Part shown: positions 1-12,988 of the stretch, piece after piece
Layout: every line of letters starts with the position of its first letter
Numbering within the stretch: position 1 is the stretch's first letter
From: Rutidosis leptorrhynchoides
Lineage: Eukaryota > Streptophyta > Magnoliopsida > Asterales > Asteraceae
Length of the DNA stretch: 64,000 nucleotides
Reading direction: 5' to 3'
Assembly: GCF_046630445.1 (NCBI RefSeq)
Contig: NC_092337.1
Location: forward strand, 369,945,501-370,009,500
Notes under the pieces: model-generated
What the model was told of the DNA's origin: nothing
Databases searched by the model: none
The model's input: the letters and a program-made list of their open reading frames with translations, nothing else
Program-made: the position numbers and the translations under genes

Positions 1-98
1 AGCTTTTATAAATGAGTTCATATTATGCTACAAAATACTATTAACTACTCTTAATATTCTGTATGATTAACTTGTTCCATTTAACTATTTTGAAGGAA

Positions 99-3000
99 AT
101 GGCACCGACTACTCGACACACCGTGAATATGAATGAAGAGGAATTCCGTACTTTTCTAGCTTCAAACATAGCCGCAGTACAGGCTGCGCTACATACCAAC
201 AATAACCTTGGATCTAGCAGTACTGGAAATCGTGTAGGATGCACCTATAAAGAATTCACTGCCTGCAAACCTTTGGAATTTGATGGAACCGAAGGACCGA
301 TCGGATTGAAACGGTGGACCGAGAAGGTTGAATCGGTGTTTGCCATAAGTAAGTGTACTGAAGAGGACAAAGTGAAGTACGCTACGCATACCTTCACAGG
401 TTCTGCGTTAACATGGTGGAATACCTATCTAGAGCAAGTGGGACAAGATGATGCGTACGCACTACCGTGGTCAGCATTCAAGCACTTGATGAACGAGAAG
501 TACCGTCCCAGAACCGAGGTCAATAAGCTCAAGACAGAACTTAGAGGGTTACGAACCCAAGGATTTGATATTACCACGTACGAAAGACGATTCACAGAAT
601 TGTGCTTATTGTGTCCGGGAGCATTCGAAGATGAGGAAGAGAAGATCGACGCGTTTGTGAAAGGATTACCGGAAAGAATCCAAGAAGATATAAGTTCACA
701 CGAGCCCGCCTCCATACAACAGGCATGTAGAATGGCTCACAAACTAGTGAACCAGATTGAAGAAAGAATTAAAGAACAGACTGCTGAAGAGGCCAATGTG
801 AAGCAAGTCAAAAGAAAGTGGGAGGAAAACGGTGATAAGAATCACCAATACAACAACAACAGCAATTACAACAATAATCGCAACAATTATCCCAACAATC
901 GCAACATCAATCGCAACTACAACAAACGGCCCAACAACAACAACAACAACAACAGCAACTACAACAATCATCCCAACAACAATAATAACCGCAACAACAA
1001 CAACAATCAGAAGCAGCTATGCCAAAGGTGTGAAAAGAATCACTCGGGGTTCTGCACCAAATTTTGCAACAAGTGTAAAAGAAATGGTCATAGCGCGGCG
1101 AAGTGTGAGGTCTACGGACCAGGGGTTAATAGAACGAAAGGAACAAATGGTGTCGGAACGAGTAATGGCGGAGCAAGTAGTGTCGGAGCAAGTTATGCCA
1201 ACGTAGTTTGTTATAAATGTGGAAAACCAGGCCACATTATTAGAAATTGCCCGAACCAGGAGAACACGAATGGACAAGGCCGTGGAAGAGTTTTCAATAT
1301 TAATGCGGTAGAGGCACAGGAAGACCCGGAGCTTGTTACGGGTACGTTTCTTATTGACAATAAATCTGCTTACGTTTTATTTGATTCGGGTGCGGATAGA
1401 AGCTATATGAGTAGAGATTTTTGTGCTAAATTAAGTTGTCCATTGACGCCTTTGGATAGTAAATTTTTACTCGAATTAGCAAATGGTAAATTAATTTCAG
1501 CAGATAATATATGTCGGAATCGAGAAATTAAACTGGTTAGCGAAACATTTAAGATTGATTTGATACCAGTAGAGTTAGGGAGTTTTGATGTGATAATCGG
1601 TATGGACTGGTTGAAAGAAGTGAAAGCGGAGATCGTTTGTTACAAAAATGCAATTCGCATTATACGAGAAAAAGGAAAACCCTTAATGGTGTACGGAGAA
1701 AAGGGCAACACGAAGCTACATCTTATTAGTAATTTGAAGGCACAAAAACTAATAAGAAAAGGTTGCTATGCTGTTCTAGCACACGTCGAGAAAGTACAAA
1801 CTGAAGAAAAGAGCATCAATGATGTTCCCATTGCAAAAGAATTTCCCGATGTATTTCCGAAAGAATTACCGGGATTACCCCCACATCGATCCGTTGAATT
1901 TCAAATAGATCTTGTACCAGGAGCTGCACCAATAGCTCGTGCTCCTTACAGACTCGCACCCAGCGAGATGAAAGAACTGCAAAGCCAATTACAAGAACTT
2001 TTAGAGCGTGGTTTCATTCGACCAAGCACATCACCGTGGGGAGCTCCTGTTTTGTTTGTCAAGAAGAAAGATGGTACATTCAGGTTGTGTATCGACTACC
2101 GAGAGTTGAACACACTTACCATCAAGAACCGCTACCCACTACCGAGAATCGACGACTTATTTGATCAACTACAAGGCTCGTCTGTTTATTCAAAGATTGA
2201 CTTACGTTCCGGGTATCATCAAATGCGGGTGAAAGAAGATGATATTCCAAAGACTGCTTTCAGAACACGTTACGGTCATTATGAGTTTATGGTCATGCCG
2301 TTTGGTTTAACTAATGCACCAGCTGTGTTCATGGACCTTATGAACCGAGTGTGTGGACCATACCTTGACAAGTTTGTCATTGTTTTCATTGATGACATAC
2401 TTATTTACTCAAAGAATGACCAAGAACACGGTGAACATTTGAGAAAGGTGTTAGAAGTATTGAGGAAGGAAGAATTGTACGCTAAGTTTTCAAAGTGTGC
2501 ATTTTGGTTGGAAGAAGTTCAATTCCTCGGTCACATAGTGAACAAAGAAGGTATTAAGGTGGATCCGGCAAAGATAGAAACTGTTGAAAAGTGGGAAACC
2601 CCGAAAACTCCGAAACACATACGCCAGTTTTTAGGACTAGCTGGTTACTACAGAAGGTTCATCCAAGACTTTTCCAGAATAGCAAAACCCTTGACTGCAT
2701 TAACGCATAAAGGGAAGAAATTTGAATGGAATGATGAACAAGAGAAAGCGTTTCAGTTATTGAAGAAAAAGCTAACTACGGCACCTATATTGTCATTGCC
2801 TGAAGGGAATGATGATTTTGTGATTTATTGTGATGCATCAAAGCAAGGTCTCAGTTGTGTATTAATGCAACGAACGAAGGTGATTGCTTATGCGTCTAGA
2901 CAATTGAAGATTCACGAACAAAATTATACGACGCATGATTTGGAATTAGGCGCGGTTGTTTTTGCATTAAAGACTTGGAGGCACTACTTATATGGGGTCA

Positions 3001-4670
3001 AAAGTATTATATATACCGACCACAAAAGTCTTCAACACATATTTAATCAGAAACAACTGAATATGAGGCAGCGTAGGTGGATTGAATTATTGAATGATTA
3101 CGACTTTGAGATTCGTTACCACCCGGGGAAGGCAAATGTGGTAGCCGATGCCTTGAGCAGGAAGGACAGAGAACCCATTCGAGTAAAATCTATGAATATA
3201 ATGATTCATAATAACATTACTACTCAAATAAAGGAGGCGCAACAAGGAGTTTTAAAAGAGGGAAATTTAAAGGATGAAATACCCAAAGGATCGGAGAAGC
3301 ATCTTAATATTCGGGAAGACGGAACCCGGTATAGGGCTGAAAGGATTTGGGTACCAAAATTTGGAGATATGAGAGAAATGGTACTTAGAGAAGCTCATAA
3401 AACCAGATACTCAATACATCCTGGAACGGGGAAGATGTACAAGGATCTCAAGAAACATTTTTGGTGGCCGGGTATGAAAGCCGATGTTGCTAAATACGTA
3501 GGAGAATGTTTGACATGTTCTAAGGTCAAAGCTGAGCATCAGAAACCATCAGGTCTACTTCAACAACCTGAAATCCCGGAATGGAAATGGGAAAACATTA
3601 CCATGGATTTCATCACTAAATTGCCAAGGACTGCAAGTGGTTTTGATACTATTTGGGTAATAGTTGATCGTCTCACCAAATCAGCACACTTCCTACCAAT
3701 AAGAGAAGATGACAAGATGGAGAAGTTAGCACGACTGTATTTGAAGGAAGTCGTCTCCAGACATGGAATACCAATCTCTATTATCTCTGATAGGGATGGC
3801 AGATTTATTTCAAGATTCTGGCAGACATTACAGCAAGCATTAGGAACTCGTCTAGACATGAGTACTGCCTATCATCCACAAACTGATGGGCAGAGCGAAA
3901 GGACGATACAAACGCTTGAAGACATGCTACGAGCATGTGTTATTGATTTCGGAAACAGTTGGGATCGACATCTACCGTTAGCAGAATTTTCCTACAACAA
4001 CAGCTACCATTCAAGCATTGAGATGGCGCCGTTTGAAGCACTTTATGGTAGAAAGTGCAGGTCTCCGATTTGTTGGAGTGAAGTGGGGGATAGACAGATT
4101 ACGGGTCAGGAGATTATACAAGAAACTACCGAGAAGATCATCCAAATTCAACAACGGTTGAAAACCGCCCAAAGTCGACAAAAGAGCTACGCTGACATTA
4201 AAAGAAAAGATATAGAATTTGAAATTGGAGAGATGGTCATGCTTAAAGTTGCACCTTGGAAAGGCGTTGTTCGATTTGGTAAACGAGGGAAATTAAATCC
4301 AAGGTATATTGGACCATTCAAGATTATTGATCGTGTCGGACCAGTAGCTTACCGACTAGAGTTACCTCAACAACTCGCGGCTGTACATAACACTTTCCAC
4401 GTCTCGAATTTAAAGAAATGTTTTGCTAAAGAAGATCTCACTATTCCGTTAGATGAAATCCAAATCAACGAAAAACTTCAATTCATCGAAGAACCCGTCG
4501 AAATAATGGATCGTGAGGTTAAAAGACTTAAGCAAAACAAGATACCAATTGTTAAGGTTCGATGGAATGCTCGTAGAGGACCCGAGTTCACCTGGGAGCG
4601 TGAAGATCAGATGAAGAAGAAATACCCGCATCTATTTCCAGAAGATTCGTCAACACCTTCAACAGCTTAA
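99..4670 (+). CDS. Gag-Pol polyprotein of the Tekay-type element
   Basis: One uninterrupted frame. An earlier in-frame ATG exists at 63, but I prefer 99 because the related copy at 8.0-8.4 kb begins its gag at the equivalent ATG, just after the shared GAAGGAA context. Numbering from position 63: retrotransposon gag domain about aa 60-240; N-rich linker about 260-315; cysteine-rich knuckles about 318-350 and a canonical CX2CX4HX4C knuckle ([14 protein letters not shown]) at about 383; aspartic protease with [10 protein letters not shown] at about 440; reverse transcriptase about 625-830 with FIDDILIYS near 775; RNase H with YCDASKQG near 920; integrase with an HHCC finger about 1110-1150 and the core D, D and E residues near 1182, 1243 and 1279. 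A chromodomain-like tail follows from about 1478. Family knowledge: it makes the particle shell, cDNA and integration complex. The host uses none of it. Confidence 0.95.
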   Translation: MAPTTRHTVNMNEEEFRTFLASNIAAVQAALHTNNNLGSSSTGNRVGCTYKEFTACKPLEFDGTEGPIGLKRWTEKVESVFAISKCTEEDKVKYATHTFTGSALTWWNTYLEQVGQDDAYALPWSAFKHLMNEKYRPRTEVNKLKTELRGLRTQGFDITTYERRFTELCLLCPGAFEDEEEKIDAFVKGLPERIQEDISSHEPASIQQACRMAHKLVNQIEERIKEQTAEEANVKQVKRKWEENGDKNHQYNNNSNYNNNRNNYPNNRNINRNYNKRPNNNNNNNSNYNNHPNNNNNRNNNNNQKQLCQRCEKNHSGFCTKFCNKCKRNGHSAAKCEVYGPGVNRTKGTNGVGTSNGGASSVGASYANVVCYKCGKPGHIIRNCPNQENTNGQGRGRVFNINAVEAQEDPELVTGTFLIDNKSAYVLFDSGADRSYMSRDFCAKLSCPLTPLDSKFLLELANGKLISADNICRNREIKLVSETFKIDLIPVELGSFDVIIGMDWLKEVKAEIVCYKNAIRIIREKGKPLMVYGEKGNTKLHLISNLKAQKLIRKGCYAVLAHVEKVQTEEKSINDVPIAKEFPDVFPKELPGLPPHRSVEFQIDLVPGAAPIARAPYRLAPSEMKELQSQLQELLERGFIRPSTSPWGAPVLFVKKKDGTFRLCIDYRELNTLTIKNRYPLPRIDDLFDQLQGSSVYSKIDLRSGYHQMRVKEDDIPKTAFRTRYGHYEFMVMPFGLTNAPAVFMDLMNRVCGPYLDKFVIVFIDDILIYSKNDQEHGEHLRKVLEVLRKEELYAKFSKCAFWLEEVQFLGHIVNKEGIKVDPAKIETVEKWETPKTPKHIRQFLGLAGYYRRFIQDFSRIAKPLTALTHKGKKFEWNDEQEKAFQLLKKKLTTAPILSLPEGNDDFVIYCDASKQGLSCVLMQRTKVIAYASRQLKIHEQNYTTHDLELGAVVFALKTWRHYLYGVKSIIYTDHKSLQHIFNQKQLNMRQRRWIELLNDYDFEIRYHPGKANVVADALSRKDREPIRVKSMNIMIHNNITTQIKEAQQGVLKEGNLKDEIPKGSEKHLNIREDGTRYRAERIWVPKFGDMREMVLREAHKTRYSIHPGTGKMYKDLKKHFWWPGMKADVAKYVGECLTCSKVKAEHQKPSGLLQQPEIPEWKWENITMDFITKLPRTASGFDTIWVIVDRLTKSAHFLPIREDDKMEKLARLYLKEVVSRHGIPISIISDRDGRFISRFWQTLQQALGTRLDMSTAYHPQTDGQSERTIQTLEDMLRACVIDFGNSWDRHLPLAEFSYNNSYHSSIEMAPFEALYGRKCRSPICWSEVGDRQITGQEIIQETTEKIIQIQQRLKTAQSRQKSYADIKRKDIEFEIGEMVMLKVAPWKGVVRFGKRGKLNPRYIGPFKIIDRVGPVAYRLELPQQLAAVHNTFHVSNLKKCFAKEDLTIPLDEIQINEKLQFIEEPVEIMDREVKRLKQNKIPIVKVRWNARRGPEFTWEREDQMKKKYPHLFPEDSSTPSTA

Positions 4671-4705
4671 AATTTCGGGACGAAATTTATTTAACGGGTA
4701 GGTAC

Positions 4706-7700
4706 TGTAGTGACCCGAACTTTTCCATGTTTATATATATTAATTGAGATTGATATTTACATGATTAAATGTTTCCAACATGTTAAGCAATCAAATTTGT
4801 TAAGACTTGATTAATTGAAATATGTTTCATATAGACAATTGACCACCCAAGTTGATCGGTGATTCACGAACGTTAAAACTTGTAAAAACTATTTGATGAC
4901 ATATATATGGATATATATATATATAGTTAACATGATACTATGATAAGAAAACATATCATAAAGTATATTAACAATGAACTACATATGTAAAAACAAGACT
5001 ACTAACTTAATGATTTTTAAACGAGACATATATGTAACGATTATCGTTGTAAAGACATTTAATGTATATATATCATATTAAGAGATATTCATACATGATA
5101 ATATCATGATAATATAATAATTTAAAATCTCATTTGATATTATAAACATTGGGTTAACAACATTTAACAAGATCGTTAACCTAAAGGTTTCAAAACAACA
5201 CTTACATGTAACGACTAACGATGACTTAACGACGCAGTTAAAATGTATATACATGTAGTGTTTTAATATGTATTTATACACTTTTGAAAGACTTCAATAC
5301 ACTTATCAAAATACTTCTACTTAACAAAAATGCTTACAATTACATCCTCGTTCAGTTTCATCAACAATTCTACTCGTATGCACCCGTATTCGTACTCGTA
5401 CAATATACAGCTTTTAGATGTATGTACTATTGGTATATACACTCCAATGATCAGCTCTTAGCAGCCCATGTGAGTCACCTAACACATGTGGGAACCATCA
5501 TTTGGCAACTAGCATGAAATATCTCATAAAATTACAAAAATATGAGTAATCATTCATGACTTATTTACATGAAAACAAAATTACATATCCTTTATATCTA
5601 ATCCATACACCAATGACCAAAAACACCTACAAACACTTTCATTCTTCAATTTTCTTCATCTAATTGATCTCTCTCAAGTTCTATCTTCAAGTTCTAAGTG
5701 TTCTTCATAAATTCCAAAAGTTCTAGTTTCATAAAATCAAGAATACTTTCAAGTTTGCTAGCTCACTTCCAATCTTGTAAGGTGATCATCCAACCTCAAG
5801 AAATCTTTGTTTCTTACAGTAGGTTATCATTCTAATACAAGGTAATAATCATATTCAAACTTTGGTTCAATTTCTATAACTATAACAATCTTATTTCAAG
5901 TGATGATCTTACTTGAACTTGTTTTCGTGTCATGATTCTGCTTCAAGAACTTCGAGCCATCCAAGGATCCATTGAAGCTAGATCCATTTTTCTCTTTTCT
6001 AGTAGGTTTATCCAAGGAAATTAAGGTAGTAATGATGTTCATAACATCATTCGATTCATACATATAAAGCTATCTTATTCGAAGGTTTAAACTTGTAATC
6101 ACTAGAACATAGTTTAGTTAATTCTAAACTTGTTCGCAAACAAAAGTTAATCCTTCTAACTTGACTTTTAAAATCAACTAAACACATGTTCTATATCTAT
6201 ATGATATGCTAACTTAATGATTTAAAACCTGGAAACACGAAAAACACCGTAAAACCGGATTTACGCAGTCGTAGTAACACCGCGGGCTGTTTTGGGTTAG
6301 TTAATTAAAAACTATGATAAACTTTGATTTAAAAGTTGTTATTCTGAGAAAATGATTTTTATTATGAACATGAAACTATATCCAAAAATTATGGTTAAAC
6401 TCAAAGTGGAAGTATGTTTTCTAAAATGGTCATCTAGACGTCGTTCTTTCGACTGAAATGACTACCTTTACAAAAACGACTTGTAACTTATTTTTCTGAC
6501 TATAAACCTATACTTTTTCTGTTTAGATTCATAAAATAGAGTTCAATATGAAACCATAGCAATTTGATTCACTCAAAACGGATTTAAAATGAAGAAGTTA
6601 TGGGTAAAACAAGATTGGATAATTTTTCTCATTTTAGCTACGTGAAAATTGGTAACAAATCTATTCCAACCATAACTTAATCAACTTGTATTGTATATTA
6701 TGTAATCTTGAGATACCATAGACACGTATACAATGTTTCGACCTATCATGTCGACACATCTATATATATTTCGGAACAACCATAGACACTCTATATGTGA
6801 ATGTTGGAGTTAGCTATACAGGGTTGAGGTTGATTCCAAAATATATATAGTTTGAGTTGTGATCAATACTGAGATACGTATACACTGGGTCGTGGATTGA
6901 TTCAAGATAATATTTATCGATTTATTTATGTACATCTAACTGTGGACAACTAGTTATAGGTTACTAACGAGGACAGCTGACTTAATAAACTTAAAACATC
7001 AAAATATATTAAAAGTGTTGTAAATATATTTTGAACATACTTTAATATATATGTATATATTGTTATAGGTTCGTGAATCAACAGTGGCCAAGTCTTACTT
7101 CCCGACGAAGTAAAAATCTGTGAAAGTGAGTTATAGTCCCACTTTTAAAATCTAATATTTTTGGGATGAGAATACATGCAGGTTTTATAAATGATTTACA
7201 AAATAGACACAAGTACGTGAAACTACATTCTATGGTTGAATTATCGAAATCGAATATGCCCCTTTTTATTAAGTCTGGTAATCTAAGAATTAGGGAACAG
7301 ACACCCTAATTGACGCGAATCCTAAAGATAGATCTATTGGGCCTAACAAACCCCATCCAAAGTACCGGATGCTTTAGTACTTCGAAATTTATATCATATC
7401 CGAAGGGTGTCCCGGAATGATGGGGATATTCTTATATATGCATCTTGTTATTGTCGGTTACCAGGTGTTCACCATATGAATGATTTTTATCTCTATGTAT
7501 GGGATGTGTATTGAAATATGAAATCTTGTGGTCTATTGTTACGATTTGATATATATAGGTTAAACCTATAACTCACCAACATTTTTGTTGACGTTTAAAG
7601 CATGTTTATTCTCAGGTGAATATTAAGAGCTTCCGCTGTTGCATACTAAAATAAGGACAAGATTTGGAGTCCATGTTTGTATGATATAGTGTAAAAACTG

Positions 7701-8074
7701 CATTCAAGAAACTGATTTCGATGTAACATATTTGTATTGTAAACCATTATGTAATGGTCGTGTGTAAACAGGATATTTTAGATTATCATTATTTGATAAT
7801 CTACGTAAAGCTTTTTAAACCTTTATTTATGAAATAAAGGTTATGGTTTGTTTTAAAAAGGAATGCAGTCTTTGAAAAACGTCTCATATAGAGGTCAAAA
7901 CCTCGCAACGAAATCAATTAATATGGAACGTTTTTAATCAATAAGAACGGGACATTTCATATATGAACATCGTTTCAAAAATTTCCTAGACTCAACATTA
8001 CATACTTTGCTTATCGTATCAAAATCATATAAAGATAAAGTTTAAATTTAGTCAGAAATTCCCGGGTCGTCACA
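4706..8074 (+). repeat. 3' LTR of the Tekay-type element
   Basis: The LTR starts with TGTAGTGACCCG right after the pol stop and a short polypurine-type stretch, and ends in GGGTCGTCACA. It is 3,369 bp. The next five bases (AGCAG) are the start of the interrupted gag of the neighbouring element. Its terminal 200 bases match the reverse complement of 9504-9700, which shows the two elements belong to related families. No host gene is contained. Confidence 0.88.
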
Positions 8075-8389
8075 AGCAGTACCCCTGAAAGTATGTGTGG
8101 CATACTTAACTTTATCGTCTTCTGCGCAGTTGCTGATTGCGAACACAGCTTCAACCTTCTCTGTCCACCGCTTTAGTCCAACGGGTCCTTCGGTTTCTTC
8201 AAACTCATTGGATTTGCAGGCCATAAAAGCTTTGTAAGAACATCCTATCCGGTTGCCATTGTTTCCTCCACTGCTGGAACCCGATTGGTTATTGTTGTTC
8301 ATTGCATTCACCACTACAGCCATATTTGCAGCGAAAGCTTGAAGTTCTTCAGTGTTCAATTGTTGTTGTCTAGTAGCTGGAGGAGCCAT
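8075..8389 (-). pseudogene. N-terminal gag fragment of the - strand Tekay-like element
   Basis: The translation opens MAPPATRQQQLNTEEL and continues with [18 protein letters not shown] and KVKYATHTF. It is colinear with the gag start of the intact element at 99-430. The fragment stops where the neighbouring element's LTR begins, so it is only the gag N-terminus. It is a fossil part and not a gene. Confidence 0.88.
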
Positions 8390-8760
8390 TTCCTTCAAAA
8401 ATAGCCGAATGAGTTAATCATATAGAATTTTTAGAAGTAGTCAAAAAGTATTTTGTAGCTTAATATGAACTTATTATTATAAAAGCCTTTTCTTCATATT
8501 AGCATTTTATAACTGTAATAATGTTCATACATAGCAGCTAACACACAAATTAACTACTAAAATTCTAATATGAAAAACTATGGTAATTTATTACGTTACT
8601 ACGTAATAATAAGTTGTAATAATAATAATAAACCTTCCATGCTTATTCTTATTATTATACATTCATAAGGAAAATTACATTGCGAATTTTCTTACAAACT
8701 TAAACACACAATATAATACATATTTTACAATGCATGGAATACAGGATAGCTGCTGATGGT

Positions 8761-9297
8761 TCAAGAACGGCGAGATTTCTTAGATGTTGACGTTGTTTCT
8801 TTCTCGGCCAAACGTTTGGATTTTCGTTTGGATAGTTCTTTTTCCAATTCCTCCCAATTGGTTCTTTCGGCTAATTGTTTGGGAGCAAAACCAACAGTCG
8901 TTATACGAGCGGTCATTTTATAAACTGGTTTCTTAGGTGGTTCAGGTGGATGATCATAAACATTTTGGGTCATAATAGGTTCATCGGGTTTGGGATCGGG
9001 TATAACAGCCACAGATTTTCCCAAATCACGTTGTGGTTCGGTAATTTCCACAACTTCTTCAGGATCCTCTTCTTCGGGTTCCTCCTCTGGATCTTCTTCC
9101 GGATCCTCTTCTGGAACCTCTTCTGGCAATTGTGAATCTTCCCAATTTTCCCAACAATTTTCCTCTTTAATGGTAGTACCAAAAGTTAACTTTTTCGCTA
9201 GTTCATAAGTCGTATGCTTTGACTCAGCCTCTGAATCACTTGATAAGTAAATGAAATCTGAATCACTAGAGATGCTTATATGATCGAATGAAGTCAT
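8761..9297 (-). other. Extra ORF (178 aa) in the leader between PBS and gag
   Basis: An open frame of 178 aa lies between the primer binding site (about 9491) and the gag start (8389) of the - strand element. The product begins MTSFDHISISSDSDFIYLSS and is serine/aspartate-rich. In the middle it has a run of PEEDPEEDPEE-type acidic repeats and at the end a basic K/R/S-rich tail. I recognise no domain. Standard Tekay elements do not need an ORF here. It may be an additional leader ORF of this family, or a low-complexity frame kept open by chance. The leader of the intact copy is outside the window, so conservation cannot be tested here. Confidence 0.55.
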
Positions 9298-10422
9298 CTA
9301 TCACATAATAGCAGGCACGTTAAGAGAATGATATATCTTATAATATTTATATGTTAATAATCTTATGTTTCCAAAAATTATATTAAGCAATCATTTTTAA
9401 AACAATTACAGTCGAAGTCCAGACTCACTAATGCATCAAAAATCAGTTAGACACACTAACGAAAAATTTTCTGATTCTCTAAGACCAACGCTCGGATACC
9501 AACTAAAATTCCCAGTTCATATTAATTATAAACGTTTCATATTAATTGGTTTCGTTGCGAGGTTTTGACCTCTATATGAGACGTTTTTCAAATCTTGCAT
9601 TCGTTTTTAAAAACAACCATAACCTTTATTATTGAATAAGGGTCTTAATGACATAATTTAGATTGTCTATCAAAGACAATCTACTCAAATAAATATGTTT
9701 TTACACAACCCATTACAACATGATCAAATATATTACAACAAACACTCCGAATGCAAGTTTAAACAATATAAACAATTATGCCGACTCCAAATCTTGACCT
9801 TGGGATGGCATACGATAGCGGAAGCGATTTTAATATTCACCTGAGAAATAACATGCTTAAAACGTCAACAAAAATGTTGGTGAGTCATAGGTTTAATTTC
9901 TATATAATAATCATAATATTTAATAAGCCACAAGATTTCATTTAATTAAATGCGCAGGATCATTACAACTGCAAAAAAAATCATTCATACGATGAGTCGC
10001 CTGGTAACCGACCTTAACATAGAGCGCTTAAGATATCTGGCATCATACATTCCACTATTCAAATGTATGACAAGAACCCTTCGAAGTACTAAAGCATTTC
10101 CACTATTCGAAAATGGGGGTGGTTGGTGCCCGTAGATCTACCTTTAGGATTCGCGTCAATTAGTATTTTTCACTAATTCTTAGGTTACCAAGCATAATAA
10201 TAATAAGTACAGATATCCGGTATGACAAAACAATCGTAGAATGTAGTTTCATGAACTTGTGCTTATTTTGTAAAACATTTATAAATTTTGCATGTATTCT
10301 CATCTCAAATTAATTTGGATAGTAAAAATGGGACTATAGCTCACTTGTGATGATTTCCGAATAGATGGTGGTAAGACTTGGCCTTTGACAAATTCACGAA
10401 CCTAATAATAATATTCTTGTGT

Positions 10423-10423
<1 letters not shown>

Positions 10424-10454
<31 letters not shown>
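10424..10454. repeat. (AT)n microsatellite
   Basis: Pure AT dinucleotide run inside the - strand LTR. Confidence 0.95.
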
Positions 10455-10465
<11 letters not shown>

Positions 10466-10550
10466 TCCATACTTATGATACTTGTGATAATTTTAATTGT
10501 CCATTATTAGTAGTCCAACGTTCGTAGTCCAATAGTCCAATAGTCCAACA

Positions 10551-10551
<1 letters not shown>

Positions 10552-10605
<54 letters not shown>
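10552..10605. repeat. (AT)n microsatellite
   Basis: Pure AT dinucleotide run of about 54 bases inside the same LTR. Confidence 0.95.
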
Positions 10606-10608
<3 letters not shown>

Positions 10609-12886
10609 GCGTATATTGTGTTAGAATTCACTAACACTATAATATATTGTCTTAATATAATAAGACACATAATATGTATATTGTTTGAAGCAATCCGCGA
10701 CCCATTGTATACATGTCTCAAGCTCGATCACAACTCAAAGTATATAATATTTTGGAATCCACTTCGACCCACAGGTAACTCGAAATTACTGCTAATGGTG
10801 TCTTATAGTTCGTTTCAATAATATATATAGAAGAAATCAAAATGATATGTCAAAACGCTGTATACGGATCCACGGTGATCAAGTCATATATATATATGGT
10901 GCCTTAAGATCTTTATTAAGACTATAATATATTGTCGTAGAACTTAATCACGACTATTATAAATTGTATTTCCATAAGTTCGGGAACAAGACATGTATAA
11001 ATACATGTAGGATACAAGGTAAGTTAGCTAGGATAAGGTTAGCATCCATTTTTATGAATCATGTCTGTAGCTAAAAATTAAGAAAAATATCCAATTTTGT
11101 TTTACCCATAATTTCTTCGTTACAAATCCGTTTTGAGTGATTCGAGTTGCCATGGTTTCGTATCGAACTCAACATTATTAATATTAACAGAAAAAGTATA
11201 GGTTTATAGTTGAAAATACAGCTTAGGTGTCAAATAAGAGAAGATAGTCATATCCATCGTAAGAACGACATCTTGATGACTCTTTTGAAAAATATACTTC
11301 CACTTGGAGTTTAACCATGGATTTTGGATATATTTCATATCCATATAAAATAAGATTTTTCACCAAAGAAAATCTTTTAATTCAAAGTTTAAGATAGGTT
11401 TTTAAAATTAAACCCAAAACAGCCCCCGTTCGACTAAGACGGCGTATATTCGATTTTATGGTGTTCTTCGTGTTTACAAGTTTTATATCCTTATGTTAGC
11501 TTGACATATAGTCATAATACATGTGTTGAAGTATTTTAAAAGTCAAGTTAGAAGGATTAAGTTTATTTGCAAACAAGTTTAGAAATAATCTAAACTATGT
11601 TCTTGTTGTTATTAGTTATAACTCAAAATAAGATAGCCATATGAATATGAATCGAACGAGATTTTGAACAAAGCTATTACCTCAACTTACTAGGGTAAAG
11701 CTACTGGAAAATATAGTAAATAATCTTTAGCTCAAAGGTAGCTTTGATGGCTTGAAATTCTTGAAGTAGAACCATGGAATCAACAAAAGTTTCAAGTAAG
11801 AAATCTATCTTGATTTAAGATAGTTATGATTATATGAATTGAACCAAAGCTTGAATATGTTTATTGCCTTGATTATAAGATGGAAAGCTACTGATATGAA
11901 AGTAGGATTATGGATTCTAAAGAGTTGTGGAGTTGGATTGAAAGATTGAAAGTAAACTTGTACACTTGGAAGGTTATCTTGATATGTTCTTGATGAAGCT
12001 TTGTTATGTTGATTATAACTTGGATTTTTGAGACTAATACTTGCTAAATTGAATGGAGGTTTGAGAGAGTGTTTAAGTATGTGTTTAGAGAGTAAAATTA
12101 TGTAGTTAATTGAATGAAATGGATTGGTATATAACCCCTAAAATGGCGTGAACTATGGGGGGAACAAAAACAAAATTCAAGTTTGTTATTTTGTATAAAT
12201 TTCCATGCTAGCATTCAATTAAGGTTACCTCTCTTTGAGGGCAGAATCTAGGGCTGATTAGATGGTATTTTGATGTGTATATACCAATAGGATATATATC
12301 TAAGAGTTGTGTATGAATGTATGATACGGGTATACATACCGAATGAATACGAATAGAATTCTTGATAAAATTGAATGAGAAAATGAGTATATCTATCTTT
12401 ATTGAGTATAAATATATTGATATATGTTATTAAGTCTTTCAAAAGTGTATTAATACATATTAATACAATACATATACATACATTTTAATTTAGAAGTTAT
12501 TACAACGTTAATCGTTATATATATGTATATAGTCTTGAAGTCTTTAAGTTAGTAATCTCATTATATATATATATAACCAATTGTTATTATATGTAATGAG
12601 ATACTTAAATATCATTTTATCAAATCATAAGTATATATATCCATATATACATCATTATATAATTATTTCGAGTTATAACGTTCGTGAATCGTCAGACAGA
12701 CTGGGTGGCCAAACATTTGTATAAAATTCATTTTAAATAACCAAGTCTTAATGAGTTTGATTGCTTAACATATTGGAATCATTAATTATGTAAATATTAA
12801 TCTTCTATATATTAGCGGAAAAATCCGGGTCATTACACAAAATTTTAAAAAATTATTCATTTAAATTGTTTTAATAAATAAAGGTT

Positions 12887-12988
<102 letters not shown>

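Larger units (their letters stand above)
1..8074 (+). mobile_element. Ty3/gypsy LTR retrotransposon, Tekay-type chromovirus (5' end outside window)
   Basis: The window opens inside the leader of an LTR retrotransposon. It contains the last bases of the leader, one long gag-pol frame and a complete 3' LTR (4706-8074). The 5' LTR lies to the left of the window. Domain order (gag, zinc knuckles, protease, RT, RNase H, integrase, chromodomain-like tail) is that of Ty3 chromoviruses. The long LTR and the chromodomain-like C-terminus point to the Tekay/Del lineage. The right end falls directly in the gag of a related element on the - strand, so this copy is the younger insertion. The coding part looks whole, which suggests a recent insertion. 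LTR divergence cannot be measured because only one LTR is visible. Confidence 0.93.
8075..12837 (-). mobile_element. Tekay-like Ty3 element, 5' part only, split by the insertion at 8074
   Basis: Read on the - strand: a 5' LTR (12837 to about 9504), a primer binding site resembling the initiator-tRNA-Met type (TTGGTATCCGAG, complement of 9491-9502), a leader of about 1.1 kb with an extra ORF, and the first part of gag. Gag is cut at 8075, where the + strand Tekay element inserted. The rest of this copy should lie left of the window. It is an older, broken element. Confidence 0.85.
9504..12837 (-). repeat. 5' LTR of the - strand Tekay-like element
   Basis: On the - strand it opens TGTAATGACCCGGATTTTTCC and runs to the primer binding site at about 9502. 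It is 3,334 bp, close to the 3,369 bp of the LTR at 4706-8074, and alignable with it in blocks. Two AT microsatellites lie inside. The inner boundary is uncertain by a few bases because the terminal CA is not clear. Confidence 0.8.

Noticed and set aside
832-1206. 124-aa frame overlapping gag
   Set aside because: Out-of-frame shadow of the AAC-rich gag linker; T/I-rich low complexity.
9950-10135. 61-aa open frame inside the - strand LTR
   Set aside because: Short, no domain, lies within a repeat with no coding role; chance frame.
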